Assembly: GCA_016235665.1 (NCBI GenBank)
Contig: JACRJI010000016.1
Coordinates: 1-64,000, forward strand
Direction of reading: 5' to 3'
Source: a candidate division TA06 bacterium
GTDB lineage: Bacteria; Edwardsbacteria; AC1; EtOH8
Length of the DNA stretch: 64,000 nucleotides
In this document: positions 15,585-24,544 of the stretch, one piece after another
How the letters are laid out: every line of letters starts with the position of its first letter
Position numbering within the stretch: the first letter of the stretch is position 1
Program-made: the position numbers and the translations under genes
Notes under the pieces: generated by a model
The model's database searches: none
The model's input: only the letters and a program-made list of their open reading frames with translations
What the model was told of the DNA's origin: nothing

Positions 15585-17234
15585 CTAATTCTTGATCCCT
15601 TGCAGCCCTGAGCTCAGCAATTCCAGGGAGAACCGGTTCAATCTGCCCGGCTGAAGAAAAGCCTCCAGATACTTGCGGTCCGGCCTGCCTTTGGGATCCT
15701 GCAGTATCTTGTAATGGCCTTTGCTGTGCAAGAATACCGACCGGCTCATGCCCGCTTCCGCCGGGGCGGCGAAGGTCAGCACCGCCTCATCGCCGATCTG
15801 GGGCTGGGAATAATATTTCCCGTCATCTGCAGCCAATAGCGGGGCGACATCTATTCCCTTGTCCGTGATGGCCTGCGTAATGGGAACCACTGTTGTCTTT
15901 ACATCCGTATTGGAAGAAAAATCGATCCCGGCGTAATCCAGTTCCCAGAACAGGGTCCCGGCTTCCAGTTTTACTTCCAGCGGCCCGGGATCGGCGCCAG
16001 AGATGTCCAGCGCCAGCACATCCTCCCGGTAGGCCATGGGACCCGGCAGGTTGAACTGGTCCACCCGTTCCCAAACCCCGTTCTTTTTAAGAAACACCTG
16101 CAGAAATACTCCCTGGGCGGCCATCCAACTGCTGATCGAATCCCCGGAAACCTTTAACTGCCTGTCCTCCCACTTGTGGTAATAGCTGCCGAACAGTTCG
16201 TGAAAACGCTTGAAGGTGTAGTCTATCCAAAGATTGTTCTTGGCTCTAAGCAGCAGTTTGGCGCTACCAGCCCCGGCCGGGCGGTCAAAAGTAAGAACTA
16301 CACCGTCGGTCTCAGTTTGACTCTCGATGGCCCCTTCTCCGCTGTAGCTAATGGTATCCTGGTTTGACAATTCCAGGCGCACATCCTTGCCCCTGAGATT
16401 CACTGCCTGGACCGGAGCTTGGATTTTGCTCATCGTCTGGCAGGCCCCGTTCTTGTCCATTACGACTTTTGTGTCCCGTGGATGATCGACCACCACCAGC
16501 TCGGCCAGGTTGGTGTGCTGTATCTCCTTTACCTTATTGGCGATCTTGATCCGGTACTGGCCGTCAGTGGGTTGCAGGCCGCCCAGTGCCAGGTAATCGT
16601 GCCGCTCCAGCGAAGGATAGGTGGCTCCGCTGTATATCTCGCCGATGAATTTGTATTGGCCGTTTTCGTAAGCATAGATAAAAGGACAGGATTCACCTTT
16701 AGCAGATAATGCGATCAGCACAAAAATACAGAGTCCTATCCCGGCTCCTGCAACAATACTTGACGCTATATCTATCTCGCTGACCGAATATAAGACCTTC
16801 CTGACATCGCTGAACTTAAAACTGATGTTCCCCAAACTATCCTTATCATATTTTGTAACGTATATATCCACCATGTTGGGATCGGGAATATTAACATGGG
16901 TCGAAGACCCGTCACGGTTCGTCACCAGATAATAACCGACAAAATTATCAGCCGTACCTATCGCCTTTGCCGAGAACACACTATCTTTGGCCGTAACCCA
17001 TGAAAGATGAAGGATGTCATCATTGGTGTGCAGGTAAACGCTTTTTCCCTGATTAATAACCATGCTTTGCACCTCACTGTCCACCTCGTTTCGTCTTACA
17101 TAACTTGGATTGCCTGTGCATCCCAGGGTCAGGTTCAGCAGGGCCGCCACCAATACCAGGGCCAAGGCATTGAAGACCGGCCGGGATATCTTGGACCCGG
17201 CTAAGGAAACGGTTTGTTTCTTCTCGTCGTTCAT
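15585..17234 (-). CDS. Predicted lipoprotein of unknown function
   Basis: The protein has 549 residues. A hydrophobic segment ends in LNLTLGC with the lipid-modifiable Cys at about position 39. A second hydrophobic segment (SSIVAGAGIGLCIFVLIAL, near 160-180) precedes a conserved-looking SCPFIYAYENGQYKFIGEIY followed by beta-rich sequence. Neither half matches a family I can name. AGGAG precedes the ATG. It is followed by the radical SAM gene. The second hydrophobic stretch suggests it may cross or reassociate with the membrane. Confidence 0.7.
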   Translation of the reverse strand: MNDEKKQTVSLAGSKISRPVFNALALVLVAALLNLTLGCTGNPSYVRRNEVDSEVQSMVINQGKSVYLHTNDDILHLSWVTAKDSVFSAKAIGTADNFVGYYLVTNRDGSSTHVNIPDPNMVDIYVTKYDKDSLGNISFKFSDVRKVLYSVSEIDIASSIVAGAGIGLCIFVLIALSAKGESCPFIYAYENGQYKFIGEIYSGATYPSLERHDYLALGGLQPTDGQYRIKIANKVKEIQHTNLAELVVVDHPRDTKVVMDKNGACQTMSKIQAPVQAVNLRGKDVRLELSNQDTISYSGEGAIESQTETDGVVLTFDRPAGAGSAKLLLRAKNNLWIDYTFKRFHELFGSYYHKWEDRQLKVSGDSISSWMAAQGVFLQVFLKKNGVWERVDQFNLPGPMAYREDVLALDISGADPGPLEVKLEAGTLFWELDYAGIDFSSNTDVKTTVVPITQAITDKGIDVAPLLAADDGKYYSQPQIGDEAVLTFAAPAEAGMSRSVFLHSKGHYKILQDPKGRPDRKYLEAFLQPGRLNRFSLELLSSGLQGIKN

Positions 17235-17253
17235 GGCTTCTCCTATATTTGTT

Positions 17254-17275
17254 GGGGCAATTCATGAATTGCCCT
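17254..17275. repeat. Reduced GGGGCAATTCA palindrome
   Basis: A perfect 20-bp palindrome, GGGCAATTCATGAATTGCCC, spans 17255-17274. It equals the two ends of the elements at 13427 and 39138 with no core between them. Confidence 0.65.
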
Positions 17276-17290
17276 TACGGTTATCGCCCG

Positions 17291-19129
17291 TTACTCCATT
17301 TCCTCCGGCTTCACCCTTCTGGCCCTTCTGCGGTCTATGTCGGCCAGGATCTTCTTGCGCAGCCGGATGGACTTGGGGGTCACCTCCACCAGCTCGTCGT
17401 CGGCAATGAACTCCAGCGCCTCCTCCAGGGTCATGATCTTGGGCGGGGTCAGCCGGATGGCCTCCTCCGAGCCGGAGGACCGCTGGTTGCCAAGCTTTTT
17501 TTGCTTGGTCAGGTTGACCACCAGGTCGTTCTCCTTGGGCCGCTCGCCCACTATCATGCCCTCGTAGACCCTGTCGCCCGGCCCCACGAACATCATCCCC
17601 CGCTCCTGGATGCCGTCCAGAGAATAGGAGGCGGCCACCCCGGTCTCCATGGCCACCAGCACCCCGTTCTGGGTGGTGTTGATCTCGCCCTTGTAGGGCT
17701 GGTAGCTTTCGAAATTGTGGTGCATGATCCCGGTGCCCCGGGTGTCGGTCAAAAACTGGCCCCTGAATCCTATCAGTCCCCGGGCCGGTATGATGAATTC
17801 CAGCCGGGTGCGGCCCTTGCCGTCGGCCTTCATGTTCTGCATCTCGGCCTTGCGTCCGCCCAGCCGCTCCATCACCGGGCCCACGTAGGCGTCGTCCACA
17901 TCTATCACCAGGTATTCAAATGGCTCGCACAGCTTGCCCTCGATCTCCCGCATGATCACCTCGGGCCGGGAGACCGCCAGCTCGTAGCCCTCGCGCCGCA
18001 TGGTCTCTATCAGGATGGAGAGGTGCAGCTCGCCCCGCCCCGAGACCTTCATGGAATCGGGCGAGCCGGTGTCGTCGATCTTGAGTCCCACGTTGGATTT
18101 CAGCTCACGGTACAGCCGGTCCCGCAGCTGGCGGGAGGTCACGTACTGGCCCTCCTGCCCGGCAAAGGGGCTGGTGTTGACCGAGAACAGCATGGCGATG
18201 GTGGGCAGGTCTATGTCCACATAGTGCAAAGCCTCGGGCTTCTCGGGGTCGGCTATGGTCTCGCCGATGTCCACGTCCTCGAAGCCCGCCATGGCCACGA
18301 TGTCGCCGGAGCCGGCCTCCTCGATCTCGATCCGTTTCAGGCCTTCAAAACCGTAGAGCTTGGTGATCTTGCCGGTCTCGATGCTGCCGTCGCGCCTGAT
18401 CCTGGAGGCCTTGCCCGCCACCCTGATGGAGCCGTGCAGGATGCGGCCGATGGCCATCCGGCCCACGTAATCATTGTAGTCGATGGAGGTCACCAGCATC
18501 TGGAAAGGCTCTCCGGGATTGCCCTGGGGCTCCGGCACCTTGTCCACTATGGTGTCCAACAGCGGCAGGATGTTCTTCTGGGGATGCTGCAGGTCGTTGG
18601 TGGCGGTGCCGTTCTTGCCCGAGGAATAGACCACCGGAAAATCCAGCTGCTCGTCGCTGGCGTCCAGCGAGACGAACAGATCGAAGATCTGGTCAAGCGC
18701 CCAGTGGGGCCGGGACTCGGTCCGGTCCACCTTGTTGATCACCACGATGGGCTTGAGGTTCAGCTTCAGCGACTTGGAAAGCACGAAGCGGGTCTGGGGC
18801 ATGGGGCCGTCCACCGCGTCCACCAGTAGCAGCACTCCGTCCACCATGGAAAGCACCCGCTCCACCTCGGAGCCGAAGTCGGCATGGCCCGGTGTGTCCA
18901 CGATGTTGATCTTGTATCCCCGGTAATGAATGGAGGCGTTCTTGGAGAAGATGGTGATCCCCCGCTCCCGTTCCAGGGGGTTGGAGTCCATCACCAGTTC
19001 CGGCACTTCTTCGTTGTCGCGGAATGTGCCGCTCTGCCGGAGCAGGGCGTCCACCAGGGTGGTCTTGCCGTGGTCCACGTGGGCAATGATGGCTATGTTC
19101 CGGATCATTTTGTCGTTGTTATTTGACAT
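17291..19129 (-). CDS. typA: Ribosome-associated GTPase TypA/BipA
   Basis: This 612-residue translational GTPase is related to EF-G and LepA and acts on the ribosome and ribosome assembly under stress. G1 is [11 protein letters not shown]2 contains RERGITI, G3 DTPGHADFG, and G4 NKVDR. EF-G-like domains III and V and the TypA-specific C-terminal domain follow, ending [11 protein letters not shown]. The ATG at 19129 (MSNNNDK) is chosen; a TTG three codons upstream has no better ribosome site. Confidence 0.97.
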   Translation of the reverse strand: MSNNNDKMIRNIAIIAHVDHGKTTLVDALLRQSGTFRDNEEVPELVMDSNPLERERGITIFSKNASIHYRGYKINIVDTPGHADFGSEVERVLSMVDGVLLLVDAVDGPMPQTRFVLSKSLKLNLKPIVVINKVDRTESRPHWALDQIFDLFVSLDASDEQLDFPVVYSSGKNGTATNDLQHPQKNILPLLDTIVDKVPEPQGNPGEPFQMLVTSIDYNDYVGRMAIGRILHGSIRVAGKASRIRRDGSIETGKITKLYGFEGLKRIEIEEAGSGDIVAMAGFEDVDIGETIADPEKPEALHYVDIDLPTIAMLFSVNTSPFAGQEGQYVTSRQLRDRLYRELKSNVGLKIDDTGSPDSMKVSGRGELHLSILIETMRREGYELAVSRPEVIMREIEGKLCEPFEYLVIDVDDAYVGPVMERLGGRKAEMQNMKADGKGRTRLEFIIPARGLIGFRGQFLTDTRGTGIMHHNFESYQPYKGEINTTQNGVLVAMETGVAASYSLDGIQERGMMFVGPGDRVYEGMIVGERPKENDLVVNLTKQKKLGNQRSSGSEEAIRLTPPKIMTLEEALEFIADDELVEVTPKSIRLRKKILADIDRRRARRVKPEEME

Positions 19130-19279
19130 GGGTTCCAATTACATTTATATTGTGGTTTTTTGTTTATAAAGCCCCATGGGCATAGCCCGTGGTACCAAGA
19201 CCTAAGTTACCCCGCCGTGAGCTGGGCTGTTCGCTATATTTTATCGGCGACATCCGCCGAAGCATCTTTTCTATCGCAT
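19130..19279. other. Intergenic spacer upstream of typA
   Basis: No gene is seen. It holds an imperfect hairpin, CCATGGGC-ATA-GCCCGTGG, near 19175-19193 and a run rich in CCGCCG. No consensus promoter is recognised. Confidence 0.3.
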
Positions 19280-19729
19280 TCATCCACCCCGATAAATCGG
19301 GGTGGTGTTCTGCGTAGGCGGATAAAATAATGCCCGTTGCCTGGTTAATATTTCCCTGACATATATTTTCAATTTTTGAATGACCAGATCGATGTTGTTG
19401 ATCACTTCTTGGTTTGAGAACCGGATAATCCTCAATCCGTTTTTCTTTAAAGCATTTTCTCTCATGTTGTCGTAGTCTTTCTGGGTTTCATGGATCCCGC
19501 CGTCTATCTCCACCACCAGCCTCTGGTCGCCGCAATAAAAGTCGGCAATGAATCCATCTATGACCTGCTGACGGTGGAAATGCATACCATCGATTTTGTT
19601 GGCCCTGACTGCATTCCAAAAACAGCATTCGGCCAAGGTCATATTGCGACGCAACGCCTTGGCCAGGGCCAGCTTTTCCGGGTTCACTCTCTGAAAACGG
19701 GTTACGCTTTGTTTAGGTTTAATTGGCAT
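19280..19729 (-). CDS. DUF559 (Vsr-like PD-(D/E)XK) endonuclease-like protein
   Basis: This 149-residue DUF559 protein has RNMTLAECCFWNAVR at the N-terminus and the nuclease-fold core FIADFYCGDQRLVVEIDGG with D and E-x-D positions. Such proteins are usually encoded alone, scattered between unrelated genes, and their role is unknown; a DNA nick or cleavage activity is inferred from the fold. The last residues (NTTPIYRGG) are encoded by a CACCCCGAT/ATCGGGGTG hairpin at 19285-19304 that includes the end of the gene. Its neighbours (typA and a HEAT protein) are unrelated. Confidence 0.85.
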   Translation of the reverse strand: MPIKPKQSVTRFQRVNPEKLALAKALRRNMTLAECCFWNAVRANKIDGMHFHRQQVIDGFIADFYCGDQRLVVEIDGGIHETQKDYDNMRENALKKNGLRIIRFSNQEVINNIDLVIQKLKIYVREILTRQRALFYPPTQNTTPIYRGG

Positions 19730-19757
19730 AGCAAGGGGTAATGTGTGATATTATTTT

Positions 19758-19840
19758 GACCTCTCTCCTGCCTCTCCCCTGGAAGGGGAGAGATCACAGT
19801 ATTCCCTCCCCTCCCAGGGGAGGGATAAAAGGGAGAGGTC
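19758..19840. repeat. GACCTC...GAGGTC palindromic repeat, copy 2
   Basis: The ends are GACCTCTCTCC and GGGAGAGGTC. The interior has paired CCTCTCCCC/GGGGAGAG arms and a second CCCTCCCC/GGGGAGGG pair. It sits between the DUF559 gene and the HEAT protein and could act as a terminator for either side. Confidence 0.65.
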
Positions 19841-20933
19841 ACTTTTGGGGCTCCCCGGTTATCTTGTACCTCCCGCCCTCTTTCTTCTCTATCTTAAAAC
19901 CCTGCTTCAGCAAGGCCTCATAGGCCGCCAGGCGCACGTAATCGTCCTCGTCCTCCAGGGCTTTCTTCAGGGATTTCACCGCCTTCTTGTCGTTCCAGCC
20001 GTCCAGGCCCCGGGCGGCGCAGGCCCTTATCTCGAAATCATCGTCCTTCAGCGATTTCAGCAGGTGCTTGAAAACCTGTTCCTGGCGGATGGGGGCGATG
20101 ACCTTCAGGAGATTGATCTTCACTATCCGGGCCTTGGATCTTTTGTGAACCATCAGGCTGTCCAAGTGCAGGGACAGGGAGTCCGGGGAATAGTTCTGCA
20201 GATTCTGAAAGGCCAGCGAGGAAAGATTGGAGTCTCCCAATATTTTGATCAGGGCCGGCTCGGCCGGATAATAGACGGTTCCCAAAAGTTCCGACAAAGC
20301 GCTTTCCCTTATCCCTGCCGGTTCCTGCCCCAGCAGGGCAGCCCATTTGGCCGGGCGCTGTTTGGGTTTGGCTTTTTTGGCATTACTGTATCCGGTAATG
20401 GCCTTGGCATAAGCAGGCAGTGCGGTATCGGACAGGATCACTGCGCCCTGCTTGCCGCCGAAAAGGCTGTAACAGCTTTTGGGGTTGATCTTGTTCTTGG
20501 ACAGATAGCTGGCGGATGAAGTGCCTTGCGACAAGAAGAACAAAACCTTTTGCCCTTCGGTCAAAATGCGCTTGGCGCTCTTATACTCGTCGGTCTGCAG
20601 GAGGTAAATGATCCTGTCCTTGGCCTTGGGATTTAACGGGCCTTTTAGGGACTGTTCCCATTCCACCTTATAAAGGTAATCGCTGGTGATCACGCTGTCC
20701 CGGGACTTGGCGTTGACCTTGGCTGCTATCGGCCGGATCTCTTTGACTGTGCCGTAAACTATCAGCTTGACCCGGTCGATCTTCTCGCCCAGCAGGTACT
20801 CCTGGTTCAGCGCAGCATTGCACATAGAAGAGAAGTGAAGTATGAAACCGAGCGTTATAAAATATATTTTGGCTCTGTGGTTTTGCATACTAAAGTATTT
20901 TGTTTTTGATTTTTGATTTTTTATTTGTTTCAT
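19839..20933 (-). CDS. Exported HEAT-repeat protein
   Basis: About 364 residues. The start at 20933 overlaps the stop of the permease gene as ATGA; a start 15 codons later (20888) would give a tighter signal peptide (HRAKIYFITLGFILHFSSMCNA), so the exact N-terminus is uncertain. A middle part of unknown function is followed by HEAT/Armadillo-like helical repeats (SLKDDDFEIRACAARGLDG, DEDDYVRLAAYEALLKQG). It is probably periplasmic and may bind a protein partner. Coupling to a lipoprotein-releasing-type permease suggests a cell-envelope role, but this is inference. Confidence 0.7.
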   Translation of the reverse strand: MKQIKNQKSKTKYFSMQNHRAKIYFITLGFILHFSSMCNAALNQEYLLGEKIDRVKLIVYGTVKEIRPIAAKVNAKSRDSVITSDYLYKVEWEQSLKGPLNPKAKDRIIYLLQTDEYKSAKRILTEGQKVLFFLSQGTSSASYLSKNKINPKSCYSLFGGKQGAVILSDTALPAYAKAITGYSNAKKAKPKQRPAKWAALLGQEPAGIRESALSELLGTVYYPAEPALIKILGDSNLSSLAFQNLQNYSPDSLSLHLDSLMVHKRSKARIVKINLLKVIAPIRQEQVFKHLLKSLKDDDFEIRACAARGLDGWNDKKAVKSLKKALEDEDDYVRLAAYEALLKQGFKIEKKEGGRYKITGEPQK

Positions 20934-22159
20934 TCGTACCTGATCGCCTCTATCGGATCCAGCCGCGAAGCCTTGTAGGCCGGATAAAGGGCCGCCAGGA
21001 AAGTTATCAGTATGGTGGAAACCGAGACCAGGACAAAATCCCCGGCCTGCATCTGCACCGGCAGTTTGTTGATGAAATAAACGTCTGCCGGCAGGGTCAC
21101 GAACTGGTATTTGGCCAAAAGCAGGCACAGAGAGTATCCCAGCCCCATGCCCAGGACTGTGCCGATGCCGCCCACCAGCAGCCCCTGGAACATGAATATC
21201 TTCATGATGCTTCTGGAGGTGGCCCCCATGGATTTAAGTATCCCGATCTCCCGGGTCTTCTCGATCACGGTCATGATCAGACTGCTGATGATGTTCAGCG
21301 CCGCCACGATGATGATCAGGGCCAGGATCAGGAACATGGCCGTCTTCTCCAGCTTTAGGGCCGAGAACAGGCTCCAGTTCAGGTGGATCCAGTCATTATA
21401 GCGGTATTGCGGGCCCAGCAGTGTTGTGATCTTCTTGCCAACCTCAGGGGCCTGATAGATGTCCTTGATCCTGACCTCGATCCCGGTGACCGCCGGGCCC
21501 ATCTCCAGAAAACTTTGGGCCTGGTCCAGCCCGATGTATCCCATGGTGGAGTTGTACTCGTACATCCCGGCGTCGAAGATGCCGGTCAAAATGAAGCGCC
21601 TGGTCTTGGGGATCAGCCCGAAGGGAGTGGCTTTCATGGACTGGGACGAGGTTACCGTCAGGGTGTCGCCCAGATAGGCCCCCAGCCGGTCAGCCAGGTC
21701 CAAACCAAGGATGATCCCCGGCAGGCCGGAGGACATGGTATCGAACTTCAGCTCCCCGGCCACCATGTTCCTGGAAATGTCGGTGACACCGTGCTCCAGC
21801 TCCGGGTCCACCCCCCTCAGCACCAGCCCGTCCACTTTGTCCCGTTTGGCCACCATGCACTTGGTGTAGATGAAGGGTGAACTGCTGATCACTTCGGGCA
21901 GTGCGTTGATCTTAGGCACCAGTTCCCGGTATCCGGTGATGGACTGGTTCTGGTATTTCAGGATTATGACGTGGGCGGTGGTGCCCAGGATCTTGTTGCG
22001 CAGCTCGGTCTGGGCCCCGTTCATCACCGAAAGCACCGTCAGCAGGGCGGCCACGCCCACCGTCACCCCGGCAAACGACAGCACGCTCATCACCGAGATG
22101 AACCCGGTCCGCCGTTTGGCCTTGAAATACCTTTTGGCTATGAAAAACTCGTAGGACAT
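20930..22159 (-). CDS. LolC/LolE family lipoprotein-releasing ABC permease
   Basis: The 409-residue protein starts FIAKRYFKAKRRTGFISVMSVLSFAGVTVG, with a first membrane helix, a large periplasmic domain, and three C-terminal helices in the MacB/FtsX arrangement (TREIGILKSMGATSRSIMKIF is the coupling region). It would extract lipoproteins from the inner membrane for transfer to the outer membrane. No LolD ATPase is next to it. It lies 46 bp after lysS and is translationally coupled to the HEAT protein. Confidence 0.92.
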   Translation of the reverse strand: MSYEFFIAKRYFKAKRRTGFISVMSVLSFAGVTVGVAALLTVLSVMNGAQTELRNKILGTTAHVIILKYQNQSITGYRELVPKINALPEVISSSPFIYTKCMVAKRDKVDGLVLRGVDPELEHGVTDISRNMVAGELKFDTMSSGLPGIILGLDLADRLGAYLGDTLTVTSSQSMKATPFGLIPKTRRFILTGIFDAGMYEYNSTMGYIGLDQAQSFLEMGPAVTGIEVRIKDIYQAPEVGKKITTLLGPQYRYNDWIHLNWSLFSALKLEKTAMFLILALIIIVAALNIISSLIMTVIEKTREIGILKSMGATSRSIMKIFMFQGLLVGGIGTVLGMGLGYSLCLLLAKYQFVTLPADVYFINKLPVQMQAGDFVLVSVSTILITFLAALYPAYKASRLDPIEAIRYE

Positions 22160-22204
22160 TTAACCGACTGTAAATTGTAAACTGTGAATTGTTAATTGTC
22201 CGGG

Positions 22205-23677
22205 TCACTCCGGTTTCATGGTCGGGAAGAATACCACCTCGCGCACCGTCTCCGAGTTGCTGACGATGGCAAAGAACCTGTCTATCCCCACCCCAAACCC
22301 GCCGCAGGGGGGCATGCCGTGTTCCAAAGCTTCCACAAAGTCGGCGTCGTACATCTGGGCCTCGGCGTCGCCCTTTTCCCTTAGCCTGGCCTGCTCCTCG
22401 AACCTGATCCGCTGGTCCAGCGGGTCGTTCAGCTCCGAGAAGGCGTTGCCGATCTCGGCCCCGGCGAAGATGGGCTGGAAGCGCTGGGTGTAATTGGGGC
22501 GATCGGCGTGCTTCTTGGCTAGGGGCGAGATGTCCAGGGGATGATCTATCAGGAAACAGGGCTGGATCAGGCTGGGCCGGATCATCTTCTTGTAGAGCTG
22601 GTCTATCAGCCGGCCCCGGCCCAGCTTGGGGTCGGGCTTGATGCCGTGCTTCTCCAGCTCCGGTTTAAGTGACTCGGCGGTGGGGAATTTGTCCAGGTCT
22701 ATCCCGGCCTTGTCTATCAGCAGCTGGCGGTAATCGTAGCGGGGCCAGGGACGGTTGAAGTTCAATACTTGGTCCTGGTATTTTATCTCCAGCGTCCCAA
22801 ATGTCTCTTTTATGATATGGCAGTACATCTCCTCAGTGAAGTCCATCAGCGTCTGGTAATCCACGTAGGCCCAGTAGAACTCCATTAAGGTGAACTCCTG
22901 CAGATGCTGGGTGCTCATCCCCTCGTTGCGGAAAACCCGCCCTATCTCGTAGACCTTGGGGTAACCGCCCACGATCAGGCGCTTAAGGTGCAGTTCCAGC
23001 GAGATCCGCAGGAACAGGTCCAGGTCCAAAGTGTTGTGATGGGTGATGAAGGGCTGGGCGTCGGCCCCGCCGGGAACCAGCTCCATCACCGGGGTCTCCA
23101 CTTCCATGAAGCCCCTGGAGTCCAGAAAATCCCGCAGGGATTTGACGAATTTTGTCCTTTTGATGAACAGCTCCTTAACCTCGGGGTTGGCTATCAGGTC
23201 CAGGTAGCGTTTGCGGAACCGGGTGTCCACGTTCTGCAGGCCGTGGTATTTTTCCGGCAGGGGCAGCAGCGATTTGGAGAGCAGGGTCAGCTTCTGGGCC
23301 TGGACGGTGAACTCGCCGGTGTGGGTCTTGAACACCGGGCCCTGGACGCCCACGAAGTCGCCGATGTCGTACAGCTTGAAGGCCTGGTAGGCTTCGGCCC
23401 CCACTATGTCCAGCTTGGCGTAGCACTGGATCTTGCCGCTGGGATCGGACAGCTGGAAGAACGAGGCCTTGCCGTGCCCCCGCACCGCGGTGATCCGCCC
23501 GGCGATGTCCACCGTTTCCTGGGAAACGATGAACTGATCGGCGTCCTTTAGTATCTGGGCGGCGGTATGAGTGGCCTGGTATTTGGCGGGATAGGGGTTG
23601 ATCCCCAACTTGCGGAGTTCTTCCAGTTTGTGAAGCCGCTCGGCCCGCTCCGGCACCTGTTCAAAATGTTCGGACAT
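22205..23677 (-). CDS. lysS: Lysyl-tRNA synthetase, class II
   Basis: The 490-residue class II LysRS attaches lysine to tRNA-Lys. An N-terminal OB-fold (VDIAGRITAVRGHGKASFFQL) is followed by the catalytic core: motif 1 around DSRGFMEVETPVM, motif 2 FRNEGMSTQHLQEFT, and motif 3 GFGVGIDRFFAI near the C-terminus. AAGGA precedes the ATG. It is followed by the LolC/E-type gene. Confidence 0.97.
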   Translation of the reverse strand: MSEHFEQVPERAERLHKLEELRKLGINPYPAKYQATHTAAQILKDADQFIVSQETVDIAGRITAVRGHGKASFFQLSDPSGKIQCYAKLDIVGAEAYQAFKLYDIGDFVGVQGPVFKTHTGEFTVQAQKLTLLSKSLLPLPEKYHGLQNVDTRFRKRYLDLIANPEVKELFIKRTKFVKSLRDFLDSRGFMEVETPVMELVPGGADAQPFITHHNTLDLDLFLRISLELHLKRLIVGGYPKVYEIGRVFRNEGMSTQHLQEFTLMEFYWAYVDYQTLMDFTEEMYCHIIKETFGTLEIKYQDQVLNFNRPWPRYDYRQLLIDKAGIDLDKFPTAESLKPELEKHGIKPDPKLGRGRLIDQLYKKMIRPSLIQPCFLIDHPLDISPLAKKHADRPNYTQRFQPIFAGAEIGNAFSELNDPLDQRIRFEEQARLREKGDAEAQMYDADFVEALEHGMPPCGGFGVGIDRFFAIVSNSETVREVVFFPTMKPE

Positions 23678-23711
23678 ATATTTATTCCTTTTAAATTGTT
23701 TTCTCGATCAA

Positions 23712-24485
23712 CTAATCAAGCAGCGCCGTTAAAGCCACCTTGTATATCGTCTCCAACCCACGGTCGGTCTTTTTCAAATGGAATTTCGGTTTCCATTGCA
23801 TCTCAGCCAAAGAATCGCTGATGGTGAACAAGGCGCTCAATTCCACCTTGCGGTATTGCGCCACAGCGAACAAGGCGGAGGCCTCCATCTCCACCGTGGC
23901 CACCCCCTCTTTCTGATACTGCCTGGCCTCGGCCACCGTTTCCCGGTAAGGGGCATCAATGGTCCAGCTGGTCCCGGTCGTATATTTGAATTTCAGTCCA
24001 TCCAGCGTCTTTTTTATCTTAGAGGTCAGTTCCCTGGAAGCGCAGGAATATTTTGCCGGCTTCAGGTAATGGTAGGACGTTCCTTCGTCCCTGATGGCCC
24101 TGTCGCAAACGATCAGGTCGCCGATCTTGATATTCTTCTGCAAAGTCCCGGCGGTGCCAATGGAGATGAACTTTTTAACGCCCCAGGCTATTAATTCTTC
24201 CACCCGCGTCACTACCGCCGGAGCGCCAAACCCAAAGCCGCCGATCACGGCCACCCGGCCACCGGTCTCATCCAGCAAAAGCATGCCCCGGCACATTTCA
24301 TCGGTCTTGGTGGTCTTGTGCTTTTCCAGGATGTGTTTCATCAAGCTCGGCTGGTAGCAAAGGATGATCCCGTCCGGTATTTTGAAACTTGGCCCCCTTC
24401 CCCTCTTTTTTTGATAGGCAATGAAGTCACGGGGGGCGAACATCGCTTCCTGGGCGTGCTTATTTTTTAGATTTGGAAACGCCAT
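23712..24485 (-). CDS. Nucleoside phosphorylase (uridine/purine type, PNP_UDP_1)
   Basis: The 257-residue protein would split a nucleoside with phosphate into base and (deoxy)ribose-1-phosphate. Hallmarks are GGFGFGAPAVVTRVEELI, the phosphate-binding SIGTAGTLQ, and the ribose-binding VATVEMEASALFAVA, with SDSL near the C-terminus. Whether uridine, purine or another nucleoside is the substrate cannot be told. It lies 34 bp upstream of lysS. Confidence 0.88.
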   Translation of the reverse strand: MAFPNLKNKHAQEAMFAPRDFIAYQKKRGRGPSFKIPDGIILCYQPSLMKHILEKHKTTKTDEMCRGMLLLDETGGRVAVIGGFGFGAPAVVTRVEELIAWGVKKFISIGTAGTLQKNIKIGDLIVCDRAIRDEGTSYHYLKPAKYSCASRELTSKIKKTLDGLKFKYTTGTSWTIDAPYRETVAEARQYQKEGVATVEMEASALFAVAQYRKVELSALFTISDSLAEMQWKPKFHLKKTDRGLETIYKVALTALLD

Positions 24486-24544
24486 GTTGTATTCTCATGT
24501 TATTCGGATATTTTCAAGGATCCTCACTGCCTTTACTTTCAATT

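Noticed and set aside
17249-18829. A 526-codon open frame antisense to typA
   Set aside because: Its composition and lack of any recognisable motif or ribosome site show it is the mirror of the strongly coding, GC-rich typA frame. Similar antisense frames over etfA, oadB, addA, korA and the sugar-nucleotide genes were rejected for the same reason.
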